Positions 34,080 through 44,754 are shown, numbered from the stretch's first letter. The stretch: DNA of 64,000 nt from Dichotomocladium elegans (GCA_025716815.1 JAIXMN010000035.1:248001-312000), one strand, 5' to 3'. Made by a program: numbers and translations. The notes: a model not told the origin generated them from the letters alone.

Positions 34080-34240
34080 GTTAACTAACGGGATATTTAT
34101 ACTAGTTTGAATGTTTAAGGATATGTCTCAGACTTCTACTTGATAAGATCATGTGTAAGGAAGCTTGGTTTCAGGGATGATGTTGTTTGGTAATCAATGT
34201 CACAGGCTATATGTTGGTCTGACTGTTACCCTCGGCCAAT
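34080..34240 (+). repeat. LTR-like segment in the CACTA central promoter
   Basis: GGGATATTTATACTAG, TTAAGGATATGT, GTTGTTTGGTAA and ATGTTGGTC(T/G)GACT appear here in the same order and spacing as on the minus strand of the gypsy LTR at about 37260-37060. Identity looks like about 70-75 percent by eye over 160-190 bp. Either a solo LTR fragment inserted between the two divergent CACTA genes, or the two elements share a regulatory module. Confidence 0.5.
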
Positions 34241-34387
34241 CGTATTTGGCCATGGCTGGTTAGTAGATGGTGTAACAGGAGTCATATGTAGAGCTTTGTG
34301 ATTGGGTTACCAGTGGAGATAATTTATCAACCATCTCCACACCATCTCCGATTTTTTCTTCCTCTTTCCATCAGCGATCATTTCAAG

Positions 34388-35253
34388 ATGCCACCTAAGT
34401 ACGCTTCTCAGAGAACATCCGCCCAGAGAGAAATGGATGAACTACGACGTCAAGTTGCGACCATCGCCAGAAACATGACCACCTTGATGTCGATGATCGA
34501 ACCCTTGGCCGTTCAGGGCCAAAAAATCGAGGAGATGTCTGCGCAGCTGGCTCACCTCGTTGAAGCTATTGCCCAACCAGCACCAGCTTCGCAACCAGAG
34601 AGTCCCACGGTGGATGAGGAATTGGTGATCCCTCATCCAATGAAGGTCGTGGGCACGAAGTATCGACGCACCAACGTCACGAAGACGCACATAATCGACC
34701 GCGTCATCAAGCCCTATCGCCGGGACGCAGATGGCCAAGAGCTCCCGGATGCCCAGCTAAAGGGCATTTACAGTAACATCCTTGCTTTACGCAAGGTTGT
34801 CATCGAGATTGCGCTGCGTGGCCTAGGGCTTTGCACATGCAGCGCATCAAGTGAGTGCATTTGTGGTGCACCAGTATCCAGCACCATTCCTCTTTGGAGT
34901 CAGCTCACCACTGACTACAAAAGTCGAATGGTGGAACAGTTCGAGGCCGCTGTCTGGGCGAAGCAAAAGGTGCCCATGAGCAAGTGCGCAAGGCAATGGG
35001 CAGCCATGCACATGCTGGAGGAAGGCTGGGGCACGTGGGCAAAGAAGCCACGAAATATTGGAAGAGACTATGCCAGGTACGACAATGTAACATCTCGTTC
35101 ACGGTCGGTTGTATTAATAATTCTACTGTGTTGGTAGCATGGGTACCTCTGAAAACAACGATATTTAGAAATGAGGTAAATCTATTAAGATAAGATGCAA
35201 TGTCGACTCCCGCATAATAAATATATTTCTTCTCTAGTGCCTTGATTCCATAG
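34388..35253 (+). CDS. CACTA accessory coiled-coil protein
   Basis: Exon 1 34388-35076 and a short exon 2 35238-35253 join across an intron (gtacga..ctctag, phase 2) and encode 234 residues. The first 65 residues form a heptad-patterned helix (REMDELRRQVATIARNM, IEEMSAQLAHLVEAIAQ). After a Pro-rich linker comes a compact domain with TKTHIIDRVIKPYRRDADG, a cysteine cluster CTCSASSECICG and a basic helix. It diverges from the transposase gene across a 330-bp promoter. Plant CACTA elements often encode a second protein (TnpA/TnpD type) that binds subterminal repeats. An analogous role is plausible by position only, as no sequence match was recognised. Confidence 0.7.
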
Positions 35254-35559
35254 TTCATTCTTTGAGTAATTGCAAAGGACGCGGAGGAACAGCTGTGTCG
35301 ATTAACTTTGCCACTTGATATGGTGATAGGTGTGTGTACCAGTGTACAAAAAGGTGTAAATCTGCAGCTACAAGGTAGGAGCAACTGCTTTCTTTGAAAT
35401 GGATATTGGATAGATGTATACTAGCTAGCTGGAAGCACTTTTCATAATCAACACAGATGAGGCAATAATAATAATGATAACATAAATAAAACATAATTCA
35501 ACACTCAACAGTCTCATATTTAAATATTGGTGCGATAATTCAGGATATTGCATGTTTTT

Positions 35560-35800
35560 ATACAGCTCAGCGCATTATGGATTTTATAGGGTTTCTAGGT
35601 TTTACAGGACGAGCTTCATGACGGATTTTATAGGGATGTATAGGGTTTTGCAGGACTTAGCTTCATTACGGATTTTATAGGGTTTTATAGGGTTTTGTAG
35701 GGCCCGGGTTTTCTTGGAGAAAGTAAAATTTACCCAAAAATATCCGGACCCTATAAAACCCTATAAAACCCGAAAAAATCCCCTGAAATTTTTTGCGGTG
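35560..35800 (-). repeat. CACTA right terminal and subterminal repeats
   Basis: Several copies of GGATTTTATAGGGTTT, GGTTTTATAGGGTTTTGTAGG and related words precede the inverted terminus ending GAAATTTTTTGCGGTG at 35800. The array is longer than at the left end. Confidence 0.75.
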
Positions 35801-35952
35801 GAGGTGGCCAGCCTAAAGCATTGATTTCAACCTAATTGAATATTCTTAGCAAAGATCTGGGAAGTCGTATCAAGAAGTGGAAATCAAGCATCACCGCTAT
35901 TGATCAGTTAGAGGCAGCCCTGTATGAAGAATAGGCAAATATCAGTATAGTA

Positions 35953-36567
35953 TGGTGCATTTCATTTGTAATCGTCCAAATTTGACCCAAATTTAAAAAT
36001 GTATCTACTCCACACAGAATCATAGTATGAAAAAATATGCTTCAACAATTGTTTTTAAGATGAATTTAAATGATTGTTAAAGTCTGTTTTCCTTCTAGAC
36101 AATGTTGTTAAAGAAGAGATAGCCGTCAAAGATGGGCGGTGGGTGGTGCTTTTACCTGGTAATGGCCAGAATTGAAAATAAAACTCCGGACACATTGTAA
36201 CACCGCTAGACGGACTGGCCAATCAGAATCGTGGAAACTATATATAGATTAATCTTCTGCTCCCACAGAGCTTCTGACGGAAAAAATTCTTTTGTTTAAC
36301 CTCAACAATGCCGCCCCTTAAAAAACGCCAGAAAGCAGCTAGAAGAAAACAGCACAATGAGAATGGCTGCATCGTAGAAATCCCTCAACATCTCGAAGTA
36401 GCTCCATTCAGTTCAGCAGATGGAGCTGAGCAAGTTGCTGCAGACTGGGAGCTCCTTGGGCTCACCGAGGACCTGGATCATATCGCAGGTCTGCCCCTCC
36501 TGTGGGTTGAAGAAGCAGGAAGGAATCTCCGTGGTGTTTACACCAAGGATTGTAACAGTACAGGCAC
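35953..36567 (+). mobile_element. DDE element of the HDES type, copy 2, 5' fragment
   Basis: TATGGTGCATTTCATTTGTA at 35951-35970 matches the terminal repeat of the complete element at 48070 (TATGGTGCATTTCGTTTGTA), including the TA target. The gene start at 36308 is homologous too. The copy is cut at about 36567 by a gypsy LTR. It was inserted into the Tc1 relic of MULE-B copy 2. Confidence 0.75.
36308..36565 (+). pseudogene. N-terminal fragment of HDES-type transposase
   Basis: About 85 codons (starting MPPLKKRQKAARR) align with the first 90 residues of the transposase at 48774. Shared features are a basic N-terminus, then DWELL(G/E)L..(D/E)(L/I)(D/E)H(I/T)A(G/D)LPL(L/V)W, and RGVY(T/A)KD. 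The reading frame runs into the LTR and has no catalytic domain. Confidence 0.7.
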
Positions 36568-37688
36568 TGTTGTGCGAGTACTTACGAAGAGCGTCTGATA
36601 TACAGCGTGGAGGAAGCGCGAACGCGACGAGAAGAACGATGATTATAATAATACAACGTGGGGATGCCCGACGTCACAGGGCATCCTTGTTTATATAGCA
36701 AACAGTAGCGGGGTAATTACAGTGATATACATATAGGATCTGTAATAGCTCAACCTTTTCCTTATCCTCTTACCCCGACCACAAACTCTTTAACGGTCTG
36801 CACACCAGTGCCTGAGAATTACTATTTGTCATCATATATCTTATCACACTTATCACAACATATAAATATACACCCAATATACAATAAAGGATCTTCAGTC
36901 TTGGACGTACACGATATTGGGCCTACCCTATTACAGGATCGTCGTACAGAGAAAGTGAGTGTGGTACATAATGTCGTCGCCGGAGATGTGGTCTTGATCG
37001 TGATCGTTATCCTTGTAATATCTTGGTCGTCGGTCAAGAGTGACCCGTCACTGTAGCTACTGCTACAAATAGTCCGACCAACATCTATCATGTGACCTTG
37101 TTTACCAAACAACACGACAACAGGATTACTAAGAAATTCAATGACCTTACTAAGCATACTTACAACTCAACTTGTCAATCAAAGATCAAACACATATCCT
37201 TAACCATTCGAGTTAGTATAAATATCCCATTAGTTAGCAATAAAATAAAAAGCAGTTCCTAGTTTTATTCTGGTACCACGTCGAAGCCCAACTGTCGTAT
37301 CCACGACTATTTTTCTTACCTAACTGCAGTGTCCCTGGATTATACAGGACATCATCACTTTGTTTCACTCTTCGAGCGCCGTTATCATAATTACTCTCGC
37401 GCTATCCGGATTCATAATTTATATCCCGGATCTGTCTCAGGACGCAGTTATAATCACAAGGGTAAATGATGAACTTCTTTATCAACCTTTTAACTGGTCC
37501 ACCATCCCGGGAGACCGCCTAGATGATTATCCACACCCAGCCTCCAGAGTGACCGTTTTGATAAGCTCTTCTTATAAATAGGCCCATTATTGACACTTAA
37601 TAAAAAACAATCCTTTTGCGAGTCTCACAGAATCATATTCTGTCTCTTTTTATTCTTAAAACCCCTTGATTCCACACCAACTATTACA
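36568..37688 (+). repeat. Gypsy-type long terminal repeat (plus orientation)
   Basis: Begins TGTTGTGCGAGTACTTACG exactly where the DDE fragment loses homology and ends ..CCAACTATTACA, giving TG..CA ends and about 1121 bp. Directly after it TTGGTGGAGAAGC forms a primer-binding-site-like sequence, which also follows the LTR end of the minus-strand gypsy copy (TTTGGTGGAGAAGC at 44741-44754). A TATA-like TTTATATAGC lies at about 36690. The partner LTR is not in the window, so the exact ends are inferred. Confidence 0.6.
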
Positions 37689-37775
37689 TTGGTGGAGAAG
37701 CTAAACCCAGTATTATCTCATTACTCTGATCATGCGAATCTGTCGCAAGCTCCCCGAGAAGGGGAGGAAAGTCAT

Positions 37776-38535
37776 ATGAACCCATATACGCTGCATTTAC
37801 ATCTGCCACAAGCCCAACATGCTCAGGGACCATACCAGCAGACAATCCAAGGCCATTTGCAAGAATCGCAGGACCGACACGGGGAACAAAGACAAGGCTC
37901 ATAGGAACTCCTCACTGCCGCCCTTCGGATGAACCGAGAAACACTGAACCGACAGAACCTAGATCGTATTCAAACCGACCTCTTACTACAGAACACAGAG
38001 GAACTACAACGACAGCGTCTGGCATACGAAGAGAGCGTGCAGCGAGTAAGGAGCAGTGATTTCAGAACCATGCTCGAAGAAAGGACCGCCGGATACAGAG
38101 CCGAGATTCAAGCCTTAACAGAACGACTAAACCATCTCCAAACAATGGTACAGACCAATGTCCTGCAGACAGCACAAGTGTCTCCAACCCTGACGACACA
38201 CCTGCAGACTTTGGTCGACAATCAGCATCAAGCTCAGGAAAGGATGCTTGAACGTATGGAGGCATTAACCCATGTCTCAAGAACAGATACACCTGCACAA
38301 GCAATGTCATCAGCAGGCGTCACGAATATGGAGATCCTAGAGGCGTTAAACTGCATCGCTGTGACATTACAACAACAACCTTTACGGCAAGATACGTCTC
38401 CCCGCGCACAGCAACAGCCACAATCCCGAGAACTGGGTTCTCCAAGACAATTCACGTCGGCAACATCATCAGTCAGTGGCTCGATACAGGATCATTATGG
38501 CACACCGCTAGAACAAGATTTTTACTCTTCCAGTA
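37776..38535 (+). pseudogene. Truncated gypsy gag, N-terminal coiled-coil part
   Basis: From an ATG at 37776 (MNPYTLHLHLPQAQ) the frame hits TAG at 37902 and then stays open to 38535. It encodes a long coiled coil (LQRQRLAYEESVQRVRSS, EIQALTERLNHLQTMVQ) typical of the gag N-terminus of fungal gypsy elements. At 38536 it is cut by a pogo transposon. Beyond that element the sequence is a different gag in the opposite direction, so the rest of this gypsy copy is lost. Confidence 0.65.
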
Positions 38536-40751
38536 CAGTGGCCGCCCGTTATAGCGATATTCGTTATAGTGATATTTCGTTATAGTGATACACTTTTGAT
38601 GGAACCAAATCGGTAGGCGGAAAATTATCGCTATTTTCCCGTTATGATATATGATATGATTTCAGCAAAAATATCACTATAACGAATGTTTTTAAACTCC
38701 TTTATTTCCTTATATAGGTTTGAAAAATGAATCGATTTCAGCCTGCTTGGCACTGGCCAGGTCTTGCTGGTTCATCCGCTGCAACTTGGCCTCTAATTGG
38801 TGGATGAGTTCAAGGTCACCCTCCTCTTCAATCTCAAGCATATCTAGCAGAGCTCTGATTTGCTGCTTCTTTTCATGGCGGGAGTACACGGGCTTAGGAA
38901 CAGCAATGTCTTCCATTAAGCTGGGGTCATCATCAACGACTGTGATTATTATATTTAAGTTAACGTGTTGCATCCAAACAAAATATGTTCAATCATATCT
39001 TACCCACGACATCACTGTCATTCACGTCCCTCACAAGGTCTTGGATAGAAATATCCTCATGGATGCCAGTGGATTCTTCTTGTGGGATCAAGTCAAGGCT
39101 GCCAATATCTCGACTTGAATCACCATACACCTTTTCGAATTGCTCCAAGATACAGTTGTCGAGTTCATCAACTTCCTGCTGATATGACTTGGTTGATTCT
39201 TCATACTGGCTGGAAAATAGACCAGTATGAAGGAAGCAATTCGAGATGACAGTACCAGATACTGAATTCCATGCCATCTTCGTCATGCGCATAGCAGTAA
39301 GCTGATCAACAGAGTACAGATCTTCCAGGTTACGCTTGTTGAACCTGATTGCTGCATTACGATACTGAATAGCACTAAAATTTATTGGATTTGAGATATC
39401 ACAGTGGAATGGCAGTCATAATAGTAGCATACATACCGATATTGCTTCTTGAAGCAATTAATAATTCCAGCATCAAGCGGTTGCAATATGGATGTCGTGT
39501 TTGGAGGGAGATATACAACCTCAATGTTTTCTAGCTTATGAATTTTGTGACTAGAAGCATTATCAACAAGAAGCAGAATTTTCTTCTTCATGTTGATCAT
39601 AATAATATCTACCCGCCGCAAAATTTGGGCAAAAATTGCAGCTGTCATCCAAGCTTTCGAATTGTACCAGTACCAAAAACCATGCTGACTAGCTATGTAT
39701 TAATGTATTAAGTATATAAACATATACAGGTCTGAATGCCGATAGTGCGACTCACCAGATTTTTTTTCGAAGCAGCGTGGCTTTTCACTATGGCCGATGA
39801 AAAATGGGGACAATTTATGAGTCCCATCAGCATTGCACATGAGCCCAACTGTGATACGGAGCTTGCTCCCCTTCTTTCCAGGAACAACGTTTCTGGAAAT
39901 CGTACGTTTTGGAGCTTGGGCGTAATAGAGCCCAGTTTCATCAAAGTTGTAGATGTCTTTTGCATCATACTGAGCTATCTTGGCCTTGAGTTCCAACACC
40001 TTTTCTTGGATTTCTGACGAACTGATATCCACCGAACCTGCTTCGCCATGCATAGCTCTGGAACTATAACCATGGCGATGCTCAAATCTTGTGAGCCAGC
40101 CATCAGAAAACTTGATGGGATTTTCTATCCCCATCTCTCTTGCAATCACTCCAGCCTGGACAACGATAGCGGGACGGGAAACTGGTTGGTTCGCCGCTTC
40201 CATCTGGTCAACAAAGCGGGAAAGGACCCTCTCAAGGTCAGGCAACGCGCAGGCCCTTATCCTTACTCCATCAAGCTGTTCATCAGTCATTGACATAAGC
40301 TTGTCTGACTGCTTCAAGATTCCCGAAATAGTATTTTGGGGGATGGTGTTCGGCTTATTGAATTTGACAGTAGCCCATTCTGCGAGTTGACTTTGCGTCC
40401 AGCTTGGTTGCTGCTTCGCCTTGTAGCAGAGCATGAGTTTCTCGCGATTGGTAAAGGTTATACGCGTTCTTGGCTTCTTCGACTTGTTCTCCTGTGTGTA
40501 TGACAGATCAGAGATATGTTGATGCTGAATAAGGCGAGACATAGTATAAGACAACAGGAAGGTACATACAAAAATAGAATAAATAATGTCTTTTAACTGT
40601 CAAACGAAAGGTACAGACATCATGATTTTTATTGGATCAGTTTCATTTCCAGCACTACAGTGCGGCGTTTGAAAATTCGTTATAGTGATAATTCGTTATA
40701 GTGATACGATTTGGCTGGAACCAAGGGTATCGCTATAACGGGCGGCCACTG
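38536..40751. mobile_element. Pogo-type transposon 1 (2216 bp)
   Basis: Terminal inverted repeats CAGTGGCCGCCCGTTATAGC at both ends, flanked by TA (38534-38535, 40752-40753). The left repeat is followed by further copies of TTCGTTATAGTGATA, also present near the right end, as subterminal repeats. TA duplication, CAGTG ends and a CENP-B/DDE_1 transposase identify the pogo/Tigger group. It sits at the junction of two gypsy gag fragments that point toward each other. Confidence 0.92.
38710..40542 (-). pseudogene. Pogo/Tigger-type DDE_1 transposase, probably frameshifted
   Basis: Exons 40542-39756, 39684-39437, 39374-39004 and 38939-38710. The N-terminal part has a CENP-B-type helix-turn-helix (TNREKLMLCYKAKQQ, QSQLAEWATVKF). 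The second DNA-binding half has SDGWLTRFEHRHG. Catalytic motifs are YNFDETGLYY, LLLVDNASSHK and PLDAGIINCFKKQYR, so all three acidic residues remain. The splice from exon 1 to exon 2 is out of phase by one base, and an 8-A run directly before the donor (39761-39768) is the likely site of the slip; the other junctions agree. The C-terminus is acidic and ends in a short helix. Different from pogo 2 at 42091 in sequence and ends. Confidence 0.8.
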
Positions 40752-42090
40752 TAGTTATCCGCCTCCGAGTTGGTCGTAGCCCTGTTCGCCGTTGTTGCTG
40801 CAGTCTGTCCGTTGCTGTTTTTCGACCAGCAGTCGCGTGCAAAGTGACCTATTTTGCCGCACTTGAAGCATTCCTTGCCTTTTTTACTTCCTTTCTTGTC
40901 TCTCTTGACTGCTTGTCGTTTTCCCTTTCTGTACCGTTGGAGATTCATTTGGACGTCTTCCATCGGTGTAGCCATGTCCACTGTGGTCTGTGGTTGGGTC
41001 GGCGGCAGGGTCGGCCTGAGTGGGGCAAATGGCAACATCTGCGCCCTACCGCTGAGCTGGAAATCCGCATTCTTCTCTTCCCGTTCCATGTGGATCGCAT
41101 ACTGGATCGCCTCGTCTAAGGTCCTCGCCCTGCTCCGCGCCAGTTCCCTCCTTACGTCCTTCCGGATGTGTAAGCCAAACATGTATAACTTGAGCCGTTC
41201 TGGCATGTTGGGGTCGATCCTCTGCAAGGCCACCTTAAACTGAGCGCCAAAAGTGACCATGCTCTCGTTGTTTTGTTGCATGCCTGGTAGCTCCTGGAGC
41301 GTGATGTCTTCTTGGTCGCCGCCGAAATGGTTCAGGAAGGCTTTTACCATTGTGGTGTAATCACTGCGAGTGCTTTCGGGCAGGCTATCATACCAGTGAG
41401 TAGCTTGCCCCTGCATGCATACCATGAATTCGTCACATAGGTCCTCTGCCTTCCATCTGTTGTACTGTCTGACTTTTTCGAAAGTACGTAGCCAAGTGTG
41501 CGCGTTTTCACTGGCTGTGCCCTTGAAGATGGGAGGATCCATTCGTCGTCGTCGAACCGGGACTATCTCGTCGCTGTTCTGATTTAGTACGGGTCCACCC
41601 TCGTCTAGGTGGTCGGCGGCCATTAGCGGTGGGGTGTCCCACTGTTCCCGACTGCTGTCTGAGTCTGATAAATCGTCTGATACTCCCGTCTGGAGCCCGC
41701 GTCTTGTTTGGCGCGCCGTTATCTGTGTTGCGGTCGCTGGTTGCTGCATCCTCTGCAATGTCCTCGTCAAGTTCTGGATGGTCTCCACCCATGTGGGATC
41801 TATTGTGGCCGGTGTTGTTGAGTGTGGTGTCTGCGTGGCACCCTGGGGTTGTCGTTCATCTTGCTCAGATCGATTTACCCCCGTCGCCTCCTGTTGCTCG
41901 AGAATGTTAATTAGAGACCCCAATTTCTTCTTCAGGGTAGGCGACTCCGTGCTAGGGGTTGCATTTCGCGCGTCTTCGTATATGCTGTGGATGCTCGTTG
42001 AGAGTTGCATAATTGCACTCTCGTACTGACGTTCACGTTGCTGTGTGTACGTCTTCCAGTCTTCGTCCCGCTGACGAGCCCACTGTGCTA

Positions 42091-44391
42091 CAGTGGGACC
42101 CCGCTTTTTGCAGTAGCGGATTTTCTGAAGAAAAGCTGCAAAAAGCGGGGTCTGCAATTTATCGGGGACGTTACACGAAAGGAACAATTTATAGCCGAAT
42201 AGTGTACTGATGTTCTGATATAGCAATTGAAGAAAATGCAGCCAATAATATGAGAGCGGTACCATTGAGACACATAAAAGTCATGTACCTTGACAATTCT
42301 GTCGTTTAATTCCTTCTATCTTCTTTCAAATGCCACCGAAAGTTAAAGCTGATTATCAGAAACTCTCAGACGAGCAGCGAAACGCCATTGTTGATCATTA
42401 TCTTGAAAAAGAGAAGAGGAATCAAAAGATGAGCTATTCTGCGCTCCTCGAATGGAGCAAAGTCAACCTCAATCTCCAGGAGACGCCAAACGCAACAACT
42501 GTTGCTCGGTGGATTGCCAAGAGAAAGCACGACGATGAACTAGGGTTGACTGATTCCAGGAGCAGTAAACGCTATTCTCGTGCAAAATATCCAGTATGTT
42601 ACATGCGGCAAATTGCCAAGGTCACAATTCAGAACTAATAAATATTGTGAGGGTTTAGCTTCTTGAACAAGCACTTTATATGTGGATTGAGCAGCGCCAC
42701 TGCGAACGCATTCCAATTAACTGGAAAGTAATTGAGTTAGCTGCCCATAAGATGGCTCCAAATTTGGGTATCCCAACTGGATCCCTGAGCTTCTCAAATG
42801 GATGGAAGCATCGCTTTCAAAAGCGGTATAACCTGGTGAGCCACAGGATCCATGGCGAAGAAAGCTCCGCAGACTTCGAGCTGGCCAATGCCAAGCTCCC
42901 AGAGTTGCAAGCAAAGACCAGCAAGTACAAAACCTCCGACATATACAACATGGATGAAACTGCTTGCTTTTATGCCAGCGCTCCAGTAACAACAATTGCG
43001 TCCAGTGGCTTTAAAGGAACCAAACAGGACAAATCACGTCTGACTGTGGTCCTTATGGTTAATGCTGATGGTTCTGACTTGCGTGAGCCAATGTTTATTG
43101 GGAAGCCTAAAAGACCTACTTGCTTTAAGGATGTAAGTTAATTCCTTAATCTTGGATATATTAGATGAAAACGGTTGCTTATACCATTTGCTGTAATAGG
43201 CACAGAAGAGAAATGTAAGCATCGCGAATTATTACGCGAATGCTAATGCATGGATGACGCGGACGTTGTTCAAGGCTTATCTGCGAAGATTGGATAATGC
43301 AATGAAGGTGCAGGATCGTCATATCCTGCTGCTACTTGATAACTTCTCGGGACATTTCCTTGAGGAATCTGATTACAAGCCAACAAACGTTGAGCTTCTT
43401 TACCTGCCACCTAATACAACATCACTGGTGCAACCACTTGATGCAGGAATCATCAGAAGTTTCAAAGTGCATTTCAAGTAGGTTGATCTCTTTATCAAAG
43501 TAAATAATTCAAGAGCTATAACTCACCATTGATATGTATGTATAGGAATTTCCAATATGAACATGCATACAATGTAATTTCTAGACGGGAACAGCAAGGC
43601 TCCCGCCCATATATTAACGATGGCAACACGTTCCGCGTCGATGTGCTGCAAGGAATCAAATGGGCACAAGCTGCATGGCGCAAAGTAACACCTACTACCA
43701 TTGCAAATTGCTTTGCTAAAACCAAAGTAATTGCTATGGTTGGGATAGGCTCTGATGTGATTGATGCAGCTGAGCAAACGTCGCTCAGTCAAATCAATAT
43801 GCACTTAGCCATGATCTATGGCAAAGATGCATCACAAGATATAACCTTTGATGCCGATCCAGAAGTTGAGGCAGCAGCCGTCCACCCAACTCTAACTGAT
43901 GACGAGATTGTGAGCGCCGTTCTTGATGAAGACATCGAAGCAACCGATAATAGCACTACAGCTACCAACAATGGCCCCACCTCTGACAATACAAGCCTCA
44001 TTAGAGAATATACACTTCCAGAAAAAATTTCAAAAATCGAAGAGGTCATTGGATTTCTAGATGAGTTAGACCATGGCAAGCTCAAGGATGATCTCCGAAA
44101 AGTCCGGGACCAATATCGCAGAGAATCCCAGACAAAACAATCTTTGCTGACTTCTTATTTTCAACAATAAAATGTGATATACATAGTTAACTGAGATCAT
44201 AAGTTCGAATCCCGGCCTCCTTAGCATGTGCCACCTTAAGCGGGAAATTGCAGGGAGTGCTTTTTAGTCTGCAAACTGCAAAACTCGGGGATGCTGCAAT
44301 TTTCTTAAGTGAAAAGCGGATCTCCTCCAGGCTTTGCTGCAAAAAGCGGGGATCTGCAAAAAGCGGGGCTGCAAAAAACGGGGTCCCACTG
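42091..44391. mobile_element. Pogo-type transposon 2 (2301 bp), apparently intact
   Basis: Inverted repeats CAGTGGGACCCCGCTTTTTG (left) and CAGTGGGACCCCGTTTTTTG (right, complement), flanked by TA at 42089-42090 and 44392-44393. Several GCAAAAAGCGGGG motifs near both ends form subterminal repeats. Contains one transposase gene with all exons and catalytic residues. The insertion point is in a gypsy gag codon run, so excision would restore the gag frame (TA kept once). Confidence 0.95.
42330..44170 (+). CDS. Pogo/Tigger-type DDE_1 transposase, intact
   Basis: Four exons 42330-42593, 42659-43132, 43200-43477 and 43546-44170 with GT..AG introns and matching phases encode 546 residues. N-terminal HTH: KLSDEQRNAIVDHYLEK and SALLEWSKVNLNLQ. 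CENP-B-type second HTH: LSFSNGWKHRFQKRYNL. Catalytic core: YNMDETACFYASAP, ILLLLDNFSGHFLEE and PLDAGIIRSFKVHFK, giving the three acidic residues. The C-terminus is acidic and ends in a helix (KQSLLTSYFQQ) resembling the PCNA-interaction-like tails of other pogo transposases (Q-x-x-L-x-x-Y/F-F). No stop or frameshift was found, so this is the best candidate for an active pogo transposase in the window. It cuts and pastes its own element at TA sites. Confidence 0.93.
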
Positions 44392-44754
44392 TAGCAGTTC
44401 TTGCTGTGCTGCAAATGCTTCGGCCTGTCGTTGCAATAATGCTGCCTGTTGGCAGTCCGCCTCCTCGCGGCTCGCCAGGGCCTGTACCAAAATGGTAGTC
44501 TGGAGCTGAATTGTCTCTCAGAGTTCTGTCGGCCCCATCGTACCACGTCCGCCGGTTGCCATATCACCAGGGGCTGCGCGACTGGAAAATGCTGGTGATC
44601 CACTGACCCCAAACTGGGCAAGTGGCTGGGGTGGCATGTGTAACTCGAATGCATACGGGTTCTGCAGTTGGTTATGCTGATCTGGGGTCTGATCTCCGGC
44701 TTCCTGAGAGCTGAATGAGTAGTCAGTAGGATTCATTTGAGCTTCTCCACCAAA

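Larger units (their letters stand above)
30430..35800. mobile_element. Complete CACTA/EnSpm-type (Tnp2) transposon, 5371 bp
   Basis: Terminal inverted repeats CACCGCAAAAAATTTCAGGG (start 30430) and its complement (end 35800) extend for about 40 bp. The element is flanked by a 3-bp direct repeat GAG (30427-30429, 35801-35803). The empty site is seen in MULE-B copy 1 at about 51168 (TTTGGGAGGTGGCCAG). CAC ends, 3-bp duplication, GGGTTTTATAGGG-type subterminal repeats and a Tnp2 transposase are the CACTA signature. It carries two divergent genes: the transposase on the minus strand and a coiled-coil protein on the plus strand, sharing a central promoter region. Confidence 0.92.
29453..35952 (+). 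mobile_element. Partial MULE-B copy 2, split by a CACTA element
   Basis: 29453 begins with GAGAATTACTACGCGCACAG followed by GGTAGTTTAGGAACCCACCC, the same terminal repeat as MULE-B copy 1 at 47260. It lacks only an internal 19-base duplication. The two copies then run in parallel: 29470-30429 with 35801-35952 here, against 47285-48069 with 50982-51300 there. Both carry the same decayed Tc1-like transposase. The copy stops at 35952 where another DDE element begins, so its right half (transposase and right terminal repeat) is missing. It serves as the empty-site control for insertions in copy 1, and the reverse. Confidence 0.8.
40754..44736 (-). pseudogene. Gypsy gag (capsid and zinc knuckle), interrupted
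   Basis: Minus strand, ATG at 44736 (MNPTDYSFSSQE). Codons run to an in-frame TGA at 44518, stay open to the pogo 2 insertion (44393-42090), then continue through the capsid region (PPIFKGTASENAHTWLRTFE, MVKAFLNHFGGDQEDITLQE) to a CCHC knuckle (CFKCGKIGHFARDC) and stop at pogo 1. Pogo 2 landed at a TA within QELLAQW. The order coiled coil, capsid, basic linker, CCHC knuckle is the gag of Ty3/gypsy elements of Chromovirus-like type. Protease, reverse transcriptase and integrase are absent. Confidence 0.88.

Noticed and set aside
44195..44235. tRNA-like T-arm sequence AAGTTCGAATCCCGG followed by CCTCC
   Set aside because: The stem does not pair beyond one base, no D-arm, anticodon arm or acceptor partner is found in the preceding 70 bases, and it lies in the non-coding end of pogo 2.
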